Made by a program: the position numbers and the translations under genes. From Tetrastigma voinierianum (Eukaryota; Streptophyta; Magnoliopsida; Vitales; Vitaceae): DNA of 64,000 nucleotides. Location of the stretch: the NCBI GenBank assembly GCA_016808115.1, contig JAEQBH010000986.1:1364001-1428000 (forward strand). Direction: 5' to 3'. Under the pieces are notes generated by a model that was not told the origin of the DNA, did no database searches, and saw only the letters and a program-made list of their open reading frames with translations. This document shows, piece by piece, positions 10,761 to 23,213 of the stretch (position 1 is its first letter; each line of letters starts with the position of its first letter).

Positions 10761-12740
10761 TTGAATGAGAGCCACCAAAAAGGTTCATCAATTGGAAGTA
10801 GCTCAAGAAATACTTTCTCACAATGTGGGAAATGCCGGATACTACCAAGAAAAACTAAGATGAGAAATGAAGATATAATGAATGAGTCTCAGCGGCCCGA
10901 TTTGTATTGAAACTAATTCTTAGTAGTTACTTTAGTGATAAAATGAGTTGTTTGACACTCCTGCTTTCGAACCTTTTGGATTCATCAATATCATGCATTA
11001 TCTGTAATTTGCTTTATGAATAAATAAAGTATGTCCCATGAAACCACTTTAAACTTGGGAAATGAATCTTGTCATTTTGTTGGAAGGTTAAAGTAGGCTT
11101 TATGACCTCTTTTGATCCTAAATAAAGGTTTTTCCCCATGAATGTACTTGTTCTCTCATCAATTCTCCAAAAGTGGGTTCCTTAACCACTTTAAAACTAG
11201 AGAAATTTAGTGATAAAGTGGCTTCTTGGCCATTGCATTCATTAGCACATTGATTTCTCCAAGGGTGTTCTTGTTCCATCTCCGGATAGGTCTTTATATT
11301 ATTAAGGTTATTAGAGAAATAGGTATGAGACAAGTTCCAAGATAGGATTTAAGGCAATAAATTTGGCTTTTGGCCACTTCACCTCAAAAACACAAACTTC
11401 TTCAAGATTCCCTAATGATTCCCCAAGGAAGACTTTTTGACCATATCAAGATTGGAGAAAAATGGGGGGAAATATCTAAGTAAATAAGGTAGGCCTATTG
11501 GCCATTGGGTACACATATTTCCCCAAACAAAAAACCTGGACAAGTTCATGAGAGGGTATCATATTTACTCTAAGATTGAGGAAATAAGCCCCTATGCTGA
11601 ATCGGAGTAGAGGAAAGTGGGCTTTGTAGCCGCTACACATTCAAATGCAATATTTCTGTGAAAGAATTGGTTTTGTTACGTCATTGCACCAAGAGATAGG
11701 TTATCCCATCAAAGAAAATGGAGAAATCAGTGAGCAACAAGCAACGTCGCGATGTTAGGTTTCAACTTCACGACGTTGTTAGTGAGCAGCAAGCAACATC
11801 GCGACGTTGCTTCTCCACGTCACGACGTTAGGTTTCAACGTCGCGACGTAACAGAGAGCTTGAATTTGTAGAAGCAGGCAACGTCGCGACATTGAGAACT
11901 TCTCAACATCGCGACGTGACAAAGAACAAGGAAGTTATGGGGAAATGGTTTCTATCCTAAGGTTTTGAGTCAAGGTAAGCTTTTTAGCCACTATTGTTCT
12001 CAAATATTCAATACGTCTTTTCCAACATAATAACTTTTCTATCCTAGTTTTAAGTCAAAGCAGACTTCTTAGCCATAGTTCTCAAGCATGCAAGTTCTTC
12101 CCCAACACACAACAGTCAATACATATATTCAGAAATAAATGGTAGGCTTTTAGTCCTTTGTTTGTCAATTTCTCAAAGTGGTACTGATGGGCGTAGTATC
12201 ATCATACACCATAAACACACTTCCAAAGGTAGGCTAGAGGCACCTTGGTCCCGCGATGCAATGTCATGGGTGTAATTGCACATGCTGAGTGTTCAATGAA
12301 TCGTAAGTGAATGCGCTACAGTTCATCACATCCAAGAGCGGGCCTAGTGCCCCCTTGGTCCACTAATGCAATGTTACATACTTTGTGGTGTGCTTTGTGC
12401 AATGTCGATTGAGTTTCCATCAACAATCAGCATAAGAAATCAAGTATCTCGGAAATGATCCTCAATGATAGTCGACTTTTGGCCACCTAGCAAAAAGAGA
12501 TAAACTAGCATGATAAGGTCAAGGGTCATGTCAAAATCATTAACCATGTTTGAAATGGTAGGAGATCAAATCTTAGAAAAATCAAAAGATCTAAGTGATT
12601 CCTGGCACCAAGTTGCTTGTGGAAGCGCGATCTCTTACTGACTTAGGTGAATCGGCGACCTTACCCCTTATAAAGGATAGAAAATCACTCAAGGAAATGG
12701 TCTTTCGCTAGTGCTTTAGGCCTTGAGCATGAAGAACCTC
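10761..12740 (+). other. Non-coding 3' region of the Tat element
   Basis: No conserved protein is visible between the end of pol and the antisense PMD ORF. The stretch is built from degenerate repeats. A phrase like GTAGGCTTTTTGGCCACT recurs at about 11093, 11216, 11366, 11488, 11618, 11972, 12058, 12141 and 12471. A pair of CTTGGTCC..TGCAATG blocks lies at about 12250 and 12355. It also contains the palindrome cluster listed separately. Long, variable, repeat-bearing 3' regions are typical of Tat elements. Confidence 0.6.
11743..11918. repeat. Cluster of seven near-palindromes AACGTCGCGACGTT
   Basis: Seven variants of the 14-base palindrome begin at about 11743, 11764, 11795, 11816, 11837, 11880 and 11905. 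Some are preceded by a shared TTAGGTTTC or GAGCAGCAAGC context. Each holds up to four CpG sites in otherwise AT-rich DNA. This may be an expanded short repeat inside the Tat 3' region. Confidence 0.8.
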
Positions 12741-13625
12741 ACCCTGACATATTAGAGAAGACAACTTGGCTTTTTCTCGCTCAATTTCTTCAGCCAACAA
12801 TCTGATTCCCTCTTCCAGGGCATAATACTCAGTTTTTACTTCTTCCAATCTCTGGATGCTCTGGTTAGTAGATAACTTGGATTGCTCGTACTCATATTTT
12901 TTTCTCCCTCAATTTCTCTAACTCAAATATCACTTGAGCATTCTCCTTTACTACATTCTCAATGGAAGAAAATACCTCAGGAGCATAGTGTATAACTCCA
13001 AAAAGGAAAGTCCCAGCCTCAGGATCAAGAGAAACGGATTGTAATACTAGCATAGCCGCATGAAAAACATCTTTTTGGATAGTGGATAGGGAGAGAAGGT
13101 CCAAGCTCAGCAGATGAATAATAGTGGAGCCGACAACAGCTACATTCGGTTCGATAGGAGGTCTAGATGGTGGCTCAACATGAGCGACTTGGTTTAGAAA
13201 GGAAAGATCTAAGGAAGGAACTGCTCCTGCTTCAAGATGCAAGGTAGACTAAGGAGACACATGTGAAATACAAAGGTAAGTAAAATAAAAATGGACAAAT
13301 AGAAGGGAAAAGAGAGGTAAAGTGTTCACTTGAGAAATTGAAAGTAAATGAGTTGGAAGAGTTTGCCCAATGGAGCCCTGACCAGCTAAAAAATGACCAC
13401 CTTTCGATTCTGAAAGATCATTGAAGGAATGACCTCCCTCAATGGCAGTTGAACTACCTTGCTTTTTGGATTCATCTGTAAAGACTATTTCTTCCCTATG
13501 CATTGATACTTCCTCTTCAGCTTCTTTAATCTCTATAGGATTGTCTTGTGTGTTAGAAAATTCAAGCTTGGAAGCTATCCTATGAGATCTCCGCTTGAGT
13601 TTGGAAGAGGTATTCTTCACTATAG
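12740..13625 (-). pseudogene. Antisense PMD-type ORF of Tat element, C-terminal part
   Basis: On the minus strand, 13620-13249 (123 codons, a basic start KLKRRSHRIASKLEF then Glu- and Ser-rich) and 13242-12892 (116 codons, ending in a Lys/Glu-rich helix FELEKLREKKI) sit one after the other, separated by one stop. Together they look like the tail that follows the plant mobile domain in Tat antisense proteins: a basic motif, low complexity, then a coiled coil. The domain itself is at 23887-24660, because a chromovirus interrupts the gene. The methionine at 13620 is probably not the original start. Confidence 0.55.
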
Positions 13626-13649
13626 CAGTTTAGCAACAGGAGGCTTAGA

Positions 13650-15612
13650 TTGTGTGGCCCCCAGACACAGGGGAGTCGTTGACTACTGTGGCCCGGAATA
13701 CAAATGGATGCCGGGTTACCCGGCCACTTGAGAAAACTCGGGCGAGCCTCCTTTGTACGGGGGGGCTCTACGCTTAGTACATAACTTTGTCTCAAGCAGT
13801 CCAGATGACCCTTGCAGGTCTGCCTCTGACTAAATTTGAGTAAATAATGGCCACTTGGGCCCATAAACACTACCCATAAAAACATACCAGCTATGAATCC
13901 AACTATATCCAATAGTTCTAAGAGTTCAAATATTTGCTCTTATACAACACATATATTAAAAATAGAGAATTCTAATACATGTATAAGATCATTAAAGCCA
14001 CAATCCGGCTTTTCTTCTAAACTCATCCTCTAGGATGAGCCATCTCCTCGTGAAACCACTGTACTGAAAATATGTTCCTCGTGAGGTGTTTAATGCTCAT
14101 TAATTGGAATCACCGTGGGCTACTCTCTCCACCTAAGTGCGGTCTGATGTTTAAAATAAACACACATTCAAGCAAATGCATGATCCTACTTGAATGTCTA
14201 GTTGATCATCTCGTGCAGAGTCCTCAGGATTCTCTCACACTTTCGCTGGCTCGTATGAGAATTATTATGTTTATTTGTTTGTGGACAACCCTCCGATGTA
14301 TATATATCAATTAGGCCGTCTCCGACGATTGATATTTTTAGTTTTAGACAACCCTCAGATAATTCACATTTTAGACAACCCTCTAAACCCTTTTCTCTAG
14401 ACTCATCTCATGCACTCACTCCTATAGTCCTAGGGTGTTCCAGTGCATATGGAATGCATGTATGCCAGTTCCAATACAGTCTAATTTACATGTAAATATA
14501 TAAACATGCATATATTTTCAAAACATTCAATTCACACAATCATGTCATGTAAATTCTCATTTCATACATCAAAATTAGCTCACTTGGGCTAATGATCAAA
14601 CACGAGCAATTCAACTTGAATCACTCGACCAAACACATATTTTCACAAAAATTACTTTGTGATCACTGTTTCGGGAACAGTAAAACCCTCGGTTACTGTT
14701 CCCTTCAATACACAAATTATCGGTTCACTTAGTGAACCCAGGTTTCACGGCCATTTCCGGCCTCATACAAACCAATACATGCATCAACACATAAATGCAC
14801 AATTAATCCACCCAATCAGCCATGGACAGTCACGGACTGCTCCATTTTGGTTTCAAAAATCATATCAATTCGATCCCAAGGTTTGGGGCCAGATCAAGCA
14901 ACGTTCGAGGCCTGCGAAGCTAACGAAACATTGAAAAACACTTAAATAAAGTGTAAAAGCCCAAGTAAGGAGAAAACCCTACCTCTCGGAGTTTGAAACT
15001 CCACCAAATCCGGTACCGCGCGTGGGCCTCCGCGTGAAGCGATCTCTCATAGCATCCCGAAGGCTAGACGGTCGGATCGCCCATATTTCTAGAGAGAAGG
15101 GAAGACTCCACTCGCTAGAATCACACCATTTAGCTCTTGGACCTTTTCTGCTCTCCCCTTTCACGTTTTTTTCCTTGCCTTTTTGAAATGTAAAAGACAA
15201 CACTATTCCCTTTTGTCTTATTATCATTTAAGACAATTTCCAAAATGATCATTATGTCCCTCTTTTTCCAGTTTTGACATTCGGCACTACCTCGGCCGTC
15301 CATTTTCATCATTTCTCTACTCATACCACTCATGGCATATGAGTACGTGTTATAATAATGACTTCCGTCACGCTTCGAAAATCGTTTTCACGGCACGAAC
15401 GCGATGCCTCAGCGTGTCCTTTCACGTCGTCCACCGAGTTCAAGCGAAATTTTGCGTGCTATGGCTAATTCCGCGAGACAATTCCGCGATTAATCTGTTT
15501 CATCATCCGAATCTAGATAATAAATTCCGGATTTTAGCGAATTACAATTTTATGTAGCGAAATTACGATTTTGCCCTTTTTCCAAAAAATTGGAATTTCT
15601 CGAGGTCTTACA
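13650..15612 (-). repeat. 3' LTR of the chromovirus
   Basis: It is defined by its outer end near TGTGGCCCCCAGAC (about 13654) and its inner end GGTCTTACA at 15612, next to the polypurine tract. Segments align with the other copy: the CTACCCATAAAAACATACC block (13868) with 21450, the CTAGGATGAGCCA block (14030) with 21605, and the GATCAAACACGAG block (14592) with 22190. No gene is contained in it. Confidence 0.7.
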
Positions 15613-15630
15613 TTCTCCCCTCCTTAAAGG
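15613..15630 (-). other. Polypurine tract of the chromovirus
   Basis: The minus strand reads TTTAAGGAGGGGAGAA directly before the LTR start TGTAAGACC. The AAGGAGGGGAGAATGTAA layout is the usual 3' junction of plant chromoviruses and sets the orientation. Confidence 0.8.
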
Positions 15631-15709
15631 AATTTTGTCGAAATTAAGACCCGATCACATTCACTCACATGCATAGCCACAGCGTGCACTCTACCATGCA
15701 TGTAAACAG

Positions 15710-15913
15710 TCATTTAAATCTTAAAAGACTAACCCACGTACCTTCATCCCTAAACAAGAAGGGATAGGTGGCCCGCATCGTGTCCTCGCGCTCCCACGTG
15801 GACTCCTCCACTCCATAGTGCCGCCATAGCACTCTCACTAGCCTCACGGCCTTGCGTCGCAAAACCTGATCACGGCTATCCAAAATACATACTGGTCCCT
15901 CCTCAAAGGTCAA
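15710..15913 (-). pseudogene. Chromovirus integrase C-terminus with chromodomain
   Basis: Sixty-seven open codons contain the conserved sequence pattern of plant chromovirus integrase tails: GPVCILDSRDQVLRRKAVRLV, then VLWRHYGVEESTWERED, then MRATYPFLF. The VLWRHxxxEExTWE box belongs to the chromodomain-like module thought to steer integration to marked heterochromatin. The frame is unusually intact compared with the rest of pol. It lies 80 bases from the polypurine tract, as expected for the end of pol. Upstream integrase, in 15914-17880, is too decayed to assign. Confidence 0.8.
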
Positions 15914-17880
15914 TGGAATTTGTCAACTTTCGATCCGTCACGTCCAGCTCGTAGAGCTGGATTTGGCGTACTTCGAGCATGGAGCGTGAAATACCTCGTG
16001 GACACACGACATCTTTGGGCGGTAAAGAAGCTTCTTAGGTCTATTTCTGATTGCCTACCTCTCAGTATCTCGAAGGCGATGAATCTCGTGATAGCTTCAT
16101 GCTTCTTGAACTGACCACTCCTCTCTTAGGCATCACCGCCCGAAGGCGTGATCCTGACCTCGAACTCACAGGGTCGGCGTGATGCATCTACATGGCTCTT
16201 AGACTACGAGGCGTGAAGATCTTTGTCATATCAAGCTCACCTTTTCCGAAGGTGTCCTAATAAGATCGGGACGTGATGGATCTCTCCTTCTCGGTCGACA
16301 TAACGATTGTCTGCATGGCCTCCCACGTCTGATGCCTCATACGGTGCTATCTGTATACTCGCACGATAAGCGTTGTTGTGGCTAATTCCGTTAAATTGCT
16401 CCTCTACCATAATACCGGGACATTAATGCTCGCGGCGTGTCCTCCCCAACATCTGTATATAATCCATCTGACTCGTAACCTTACCTGACCACTTCTTTGT
16501 GTGTAAGCGGCAGCCGAGTCGCGATCACTTGACAATCCAATGAGGCGATCAACCTAGTTCATGTCGCATTATGACAATAATATGCAGAGCCGCACCCGGC
16601 TCGACAACACACGTCACGATTTCCAAGGGGTATCAAATCTCGAGTCACTCAGGCTCACATCCTTGGCTTCCTGAAATGCGTGATAGCGACCGTGTATTTT
16701 CATCTCGATTAACATAACTCTTCGACTTACACTTGAGCCTCTTTACATTCACCGCGAGAAGTCGGGATATAAGGTCTCTTACACCTAACTCGGAGATTCT
16801 ACCTTAGGGGATTAACGGCCCTTTTTGCTTTGCTGACACATAGTACTCTTCGTTTCTGAATTGAACTATGAGTCATTAGACGTAGTCTGAACAAACTCAA
16901 CCCACACTCACGAAGTGGTGAATGGCCAAATAGTGCACCCACACACGAGCCCTGCAGATATTCTGTGCTGAGCCTTAATAATGTCATCTTGTGACACCCG
17001 ATCGGGGTCCACCATGAGCAGAATCTCGGAGATCTCTCACTTATAATCCGACCTGCTCCAGTCGACTCTCACCACATCTTAGGGAAGAACATGTCACATC
17101 TTTGGCTTCTCTAAAGGCCTTAACCTCTAAGCCCCGAATCCAAGGTCGGTGTCGGGTATGCCAACCACGGCCTAAGGTCCCAGTGCCGACAACGATCGTG
17201 CATCAGCTCATCCATGTCGGGCGACATCAACAACCAATAGGTCTGCCACTCTAAGGTCCTGCCTTCCATTCTGTGACTCGTCTGTCCTCGGCTTTGACCC
17301 ACACTATGGCCCTCACGGCTATCACGTCTTCTTTGGAATTCTTGTATAGCGCCCTGGCGGCAGCGAAACTAGTTCCTCCGAATTTACTAGTGGTGTGAGA
17401 ATGAACTATACTTCATTCTACGCTTAATCGGGACCGTACGGTCCTCCCAAAGTCCCGATCCGTCTCTCGGGGTAATCCCACTCCCATGCCCAATCCTCGC
17501 CTGTCCTGGAAGTCGTGGTGAAGCGTAAGCCCTCTACTTCTTCCCGAACTACAGTTAAGATCATCCTCCTCTGCTACCAACACCTGGGATCCCGAAAGTG
17601 CTCCCGGCACTTGACTTCTCGTGGCATCGTCCCAACCATGGAGTCCATGCGTCCCGTAGGTGAAACCCACGATCCCGCCCCGAACGGACAACTTCACTTC
17701 ATTCCCTAACTCTGCACACCCAACAATCCCGGCAAGAAACTGTATCTCGGGAAGATGACTTTCGGCCTCTCCCAACTCATCACCGCCTAATCCCTCTCGG
17801 GTCGATCGGACACTCCCGATGTCGACACCACGCGGCCCTAAAATCTTACCTCAAGAAGCCAAATCACTTTATCGGTCTTT
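15914..17880 (-). pseudogene. Degraded integrase/RNase H region of chromovirus
   Basis: By position this should encode integrase and RNase H on the minus strand. I see no intact catalytic motif. The DNA is visibly richer in CpG than either side and is broken by stops in all frames. The open stretches at 17120-17302 and 17413-17775 do not match a family that I recognise. Confidence 0.4.
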
Positions 17881-17899
17881 GAAGCGTGATGTTCGAGTG

Positions 17900-18180
17900 A
17901 GTTCAATCTGTAGAAACAATCCCTGATACTCATGTTCTGCACTTCACCGGTAGACTCAAACAAGCCATCCACTAAGACCACGACAACCTGATCTATATAT
18001 GGTTTCAACACCTAATGATGATCCATGCAGTCTTCACAAGAGCTCATGTTAACTCAAAGGGCATCATCAGTCTCAAAAGCGCCTTGACTACCTTTAACGC
18101 CAGCCTGGGTGGAGATAATGAAACCTACACCCCTGGTTGATGGTAACCAAATATATGGAACTAGTCTCGGAAGGGTAAGA
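17900..18180 (-). pseudogene. Chromovirus reverse transcriptase remnant
   Basis: Three RT landmarks appear in order on the minus strand. GYHQ is at 18148-18137. MMPFELT, standing for the VMPFGLT box, is near 18067-18048. The catalytic F-x-DD box is near 17978-17964, where codons read VLVDG instead of IDD. After it come remnants of the EHxxHLRxVLxxLRxxxLYAKxSKCEFWL helix. Loss of the second catalytic Asp and the stops and frameshifts make it non-functional. Confidence 0.6.
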
Positions 18181-21160
18181 CTCTTCCTCTCACCCATCAA
18201 ATGGTCTATTTGAACTTTCTATTCGGTAACAGATTTTGAAACGGTCCTCAAACAATCTGCTTCGATAGTTTGGCTGGCTGGGCCAGGGAATCTTTGTCCC
18301 TTCTTCTTGCAAATGAATCTGAGCCCGCGGTAGTAAGTGCTCCCCACCAGGTGTCCCTGAACCCAGAGTCTCTGAGTTTGATCCCAGTTCCTGCAATTAA
18401 CCATACTGTCTGGCGAGTCATAGAGACTTGGTGAAGTGTCTGGTATGGTCCTGAGCAATTGAAGCCCTGTTTCATCTCCGGAGGTAAGTCCCAGTGGTCA
18501 TATGAAACATCCATACAAATTTAATTGTTTGCTCTAGTAGATCTTGTTCTCCCTCCCTCAGCCTCTGGTGGCAGCTCGTTACGTCCCCATGACCGTTCCC
18601 CGGACACCTGTAGCCTGAGCAGGCTTGGTTTGCTGTAAGCCAAATGCCATGCCAGCCCCCTGAAATATCATTATCAGTAATGTCCCGCAGAGTAGGCGTG
18701 GTCCCTCTGCGCTCATGGCCCATAACTATTCCCTAGTTATCGTTTCGAACTGATTCAAAATGGATATCACTCTGAGCATGTCCATACCTTCAACTATTCG
18801 TGGAGGTCCCAGAACTCAACCCCATGTCCCCAGCACATACTGATCCTTGGCCTCTGCCTGTCCCTGTAGGAACTCCACCACAAAGGCTCCTGATGTCCCA
18901 AGAGGTCCCTGCCTCAGCTTCCACCATACAATTCTCACTTCAGGCTGGAAACACAAAGCTCAGTTTTGATCTGGCATGCTGGGAGGTGACTCCATAACCC
19001 CACACCTCTGAACTGAGCAAACCAGTTCAGCTCCAGCCACCATCTGATCCTCCTCCCCAGTCAAGCCTGAAGAGGCATGCTCCAGTCCCCCGCGGAAATG
19101 AACAGATCCTTCCTGCTCTGTCTCACAATGCCCCATGATGGCTGTTTCACCTTGAGTCAGCTCAAGAAACAAATAAAGCTCCCACTGGATCAAATGAATT
19201 GTAAAAGTCATCGCAAGATTCTATGGTTCTTCCTATTTCTCTGTCCCTCTGGGAGCCTCTGTTATCCATGTTATTCCACGTGGCAACAAAGAACACTGAG
19301 GTTCTTTCATTTCCAATCATCCACAACACATAAATTATTAATAGATTTGTCAAATCCATGAACTGAATCATCATTCTGAAGTGAAAAACAAATCCCAACT
19401 GTTCTAGAACTAGCTTTAAGATTCTCAATGAAGTGTCTCAAAGTTTCTCAACAGCCTAGATCCAAACCCTTATGAACATGAGTCTCAACTTAAGACTCAC
19501 CTTCTCTCCTGAAATGAATATCACACTTACAAGAGAATTTCCCATTTACAATCATGAACTACAATTCTGTCGGTAATGAATGTAACATAAAGATTCTAAA
19601 GTACAAATTGTTCTTCCAGATGTCATCACAGATAAATCGCTGAGAGATAATGTCCTTTGTATCATGTACGGTTATGGTCCACTGTATTTAGTGTTTGACG
19701 TCAACAAAAATTTTGAGTTTCAAAATCATTTTTGAAACTGAGTTTTTCAAAATTAACCAATCTGTAACAGTTTATTGTTGTCTTTCAAAATTTTTTATGA
19801 TTAACAATAGTCCCATAGGTCCAGTCAAAATAGTCTGAATCAAAAAAATGAAATCATTGAACAAGATCTGTCAACCGTCAAAAAATAAATTAGTAATCAG
19901 CAGCAAATTTGATCATCACAAAGATGATTTGCCTCATCACTGACGCTCCCCATGCTCTGCACTCATGCTTGCCATACTCTGCCACAGGTCTATTTATGCT
20001 CTCTGCTTCCCCATATAGTCTGAATCTGTGACTCACATACTATACCGCTTGGCCATCACGTTGTTTCAGCCTGAATATTTCAGTCGAAAAATAGAGTTTG
20101 ATCGTGAATATATGCCCGCTAGCCCCCGTCTTCTAAACATAACAAACTGAGCCAGCCATACATGCCTTGCCCCTTCCAACAGCAAACTTCAACCTGAAAA
20201 GTCCACAAATTGTCATAAAATTCCTTCTAACTATCTTCTCTCATTATATTTTAACCCACTGGTCACATCTGATCCAACTGATTAGCACTCTCTTTTTATT
20301 ACAGTAATGTAAACCCCAAAGAAGAAATTCTTTATTTTTTGATAAGATATTCTTGGGTATTCCAAAACCAAAGCTTCCTCAGCCAAATTTTTTTCTTCAT
20401 TATAATCTTTTTCATTTGTAGCCTGTTAGTCTGAAAACTGCTTTAAAATTATTTTTTTTTGACTTTTCAATGTTCACAATTATAAAATTGATGCTGCAAT
20501 CTCACTTAATTTACTGATCAAAACTGTAGAAAATTATTTTAACTCAGTAAAATCTATTTTCTGTTTTCTTCCAGTTTTCACCGTGAAAAAATTTCTACCT
20601 TTACGCACTTCGTAAAGTGTCTTTCCGTTCCATTATTTTTTTCCGTTTCTAATAAACCAAACAAACTACTTGGGTGTCTATTTTTTATTTAGTTGCTACA
20701 TTTTTTCTATTCACTCCCAGAAAAATGTCCTTGTGAGTTTCTAAGTCTCCTATATATGAAACAAATTTGTCCTTAGTTGTTCTTCCATCTCAAATTTCTT
20801 TAAAATCTGATTTCAGCTTCTAATAATTCTAAATAAACTTGTTGCCTTATTTTTTATTTCTTCTCTTTAATCTTCACCTGTCTGTAAAACTCCATCATTT
20901 CATCACATCCATGCTGAAGGTCAAGTATTGTCAAACATCTATAATGATGAATGTTAAACCAGTGTTATAACATCATTCCAGCATAGTCATAGAACCCTCC
21001 CATAAGTTATACACGTGAATCATTGTTAGATCAAACACTATGTATTTAATAATTAGTCTCTCATACTTAGTAATCTCATACCTTAAACTTAATGATCAAC
21101 CAGCACCTGGTGCAGATGATGGTTCCAGTCCTTAAATTTGTGTATTCCAGAGTACCAAAA
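18181..21160 (-). other. Unreadable 5' half of chromovirus
   Basis: By position this should hold gag, protease and the start of RT. No zinc knuckle, protease triad or other motif is visible on either strand, and every open stretch is under 100 codons. The sequence is poor in CpG and contains many TGA/TCA and CTG/CAG words, unlike the CpG-rich stretch at 15.6-17.9 kb. I see no gene here. Confidence 0.45.
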
Positions 21161-21174
21161 GTTTCCTGATACCA
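21161..21174 (-). other. Primer-binding site of the chromovirus
   Basis: The minus strand reads TGGTATCAGGAAAC right after the presumed LTR end. The first nine bases match the initiator Met tRNA complement TGGTATCAGAGC used by many plant gypsy elements. Confidence 0.55.
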
Positions 21175-23213
21175 GCTCGCACTTTTTCCCAGTTGTCCTA
21201 ACTGCTGATCACTCCAGTTTAACTATGAATATGTTAATAAACAGTCGTCTGGCTTGATCAGAAAATCCAAGTGATCCCTTAAAATGAGCCTGTTCCTTTA
21301 AGAAGGAATCTGTCTAAATTCAACAATTATTTTGGGGTAACCCTTATACGTTGTCCAAACTGAGGTGTTAATGGTCGTATCAAATATCACTACTCTACAA
21401 TATGAGAACTAATGTTCATAACATTTAAGAAACGTTGACTTCTGCCTATAACATTACTCATAAAAATATACCAAACTATGAACTGTCCGTAATCCATAGC
21501 TCCATGAGTTCGAAGGAGTCATTTATGTCATTAGTATTAAAATTAAGAGGTTCGGTCATGGCAGATCATTAGTAAAGCCGTTAACCGGCTTTCTCAACTC
21601 ACTTCAAGATGAGCCACCCTGCAAGCTCCACACCTGTAAAATATGCCCCCACAAAAGCAGCCAATCTTTTTCCAATTAGCTGGAATCACCCACGGTTTAC
21701 TCTCCATTGTCTAATAAAAAACTAATAAACATACATTCCAACAACAATGATCTGATTTAATCAACTGAATGACTTCAGAACTGAATCCACCTTGAATTTC
21801 CGTTGTTCGCTCAGTTCTGAGTGAGAATCATTGCGTTTTATTTAGTTCGTGATGTCCTCCCAGACAATATATAAGATATCATCTAGTCGCTCCATTTGAT
21901 TTAGGTTATTAGCTTCAGTGGAACAACTGGAGTGGGAGATCGACCTGTGTCTGCTCCTGACATCATATTTTTAATGTATGTCCCAAGAATTCACATTTTT
22001 AGAATGTCTGTCCTTTCATCATTCTATGCTCTGATCTATAATTCCGTAGTCTCAGCTGCATATGAACGCAATGCCAAGCCTAACATGCTCAATCGCAGCA
22101 ATATATAAATACGACACTACGCGCTCGAGTCTGATCCACGAACGAAACATAAACTTATTTGATATGAACAAAACGATTCATTTGGGGCTACGATCAAACA
22201 CGTCGGTTAATCAACCGAATCACTCTACCAAACGCGATGAGCTTTCACTGTACCATTTTTGAACGACCGCCAGTTCGTTAAACCTCGCGATCGTTCTCAC
22301 GGACAAACATCGCGAGCCCGAACAGTGGAATCCAGTCGTTTCGCCATTTTTTTGGCCTTCCAGATACAAACCAACAGGCAGCGGTTCGTCGTTAGCAATG
22401 TCAATTGAAACGACCCGGACCAGTCGGCGACGTCTCGAACGTTCTGTTTCGAGTTCTCGCAACGATATCGGTCTCGATCCGCGCAGTTCAAACTATTCAA
22501 ACTAACAGCCCAGCAGCTCCTGTTTCAAAGAACTAAGCATTGGAAAAGTCACTTGGGTTAAAAGCAAACCAAAGTTAGTGGAGAAACCCCACTCTCTTGA
22601 AAGTGCCTGAGTGAAACCCCAACTATCTGTCTTTTAGGCCTCTCCCATTCAGAGTGCCTCCTGAACCCCAATGATCGCCACTTGTCGATCGCTTCTTAGT
22701 CTCTGAAGTGGATAGCCTGTTATCTCCTCACTAACCACCATTTAGTTGTTCGACCTTTCTCCCTTCTACGTTTTTCCTGCCTTTGAAATGTAAAAGATAT
22801 TGACACTCATATCTCTCATCATTACTGTTTTAAAGATACTCTTTGTGTCTGATCAGCTATGCTCCCTCTTTATCCTTTCGAAAGGATTCTACATTTACTC
22901 CCTGTCGCCCTGAGTTTCTGCTCATTTCTTCATCGAGAATCACTACGCACAAAGAGTACGGTAAGAGGTGATCCCCATCTGATCTAAAAAACTGCTTTGA
23001 ATGTGACTTAACTGCACTTTTTCCCAAAACAACAACTAATCGCCCTTAAAATTCCACTTCAAATTTTTACACTAACAGATTCTCACAGGTGATAACCCAA
23101 CATCTTGAAATCCAGCCGCCAGCCCAGATCCAGAAGGCTCTTCAAACTGCAGATTTGGGTCCCAAACACAGATTTTGCCTTTCTTCCAAAAATTGAATTT
23201 CTGTCTATTGTAT
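21175..23213 (-). repeat. 5' LTR of the chromovirus (divergent copy)
   Basis: It aligns in order with 13650-15612 but with heavy divergence. The outer end is near TTTCTGTCTATTGTA (about 23213), the counterpart of TTTCTCGAGGTCTTACA. The inner end abuts the primer-binding site. No coding content is visible. Confidence 0.6.

Larger units (their letters stand above)
13650..23213 (-). mobile_element. Decayed Tekay/Del-type chromovirus inside the antisense PMD ORF
   Basis: Two diverged direct repeats (about 13650-15612 and 21175-23213) act as LTRs. The minus-strand order is 5' LTR, primer-binding site (21174-21161), unreadable gag/protease region, RT remnant (about 18180-17900), integrase chromodomain (15913-15710), polypurine tract (15630-15613) and 3' LTR starting TGTAAGACC. 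The left boundary is uncertain by about 30 bases and the right by about 20, and no target duplication can be read. The LTRs are much more divergent than those of the 2292-10521 element, which suggests an older insertion, except that part of the divergence is patchy. Confidence 0.72.

Noticed and set aside
17413..17775. 120-codon minus open frame as a gene
   Set aside because: No domain is recognised, it overlaps a + strand frame, and it lies in the decayed pol region. It is probably an effect of CpG-rich composition.
18000..21160. Foreign (contaminant) DNA because of unusual composition
   Set aside because: RT motifs GYHQ and MPF at 18148-18048, the PBS at 21161 and LTR similarity beyond it tie it to the chromovirus. 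It is kept only as a composition finding.
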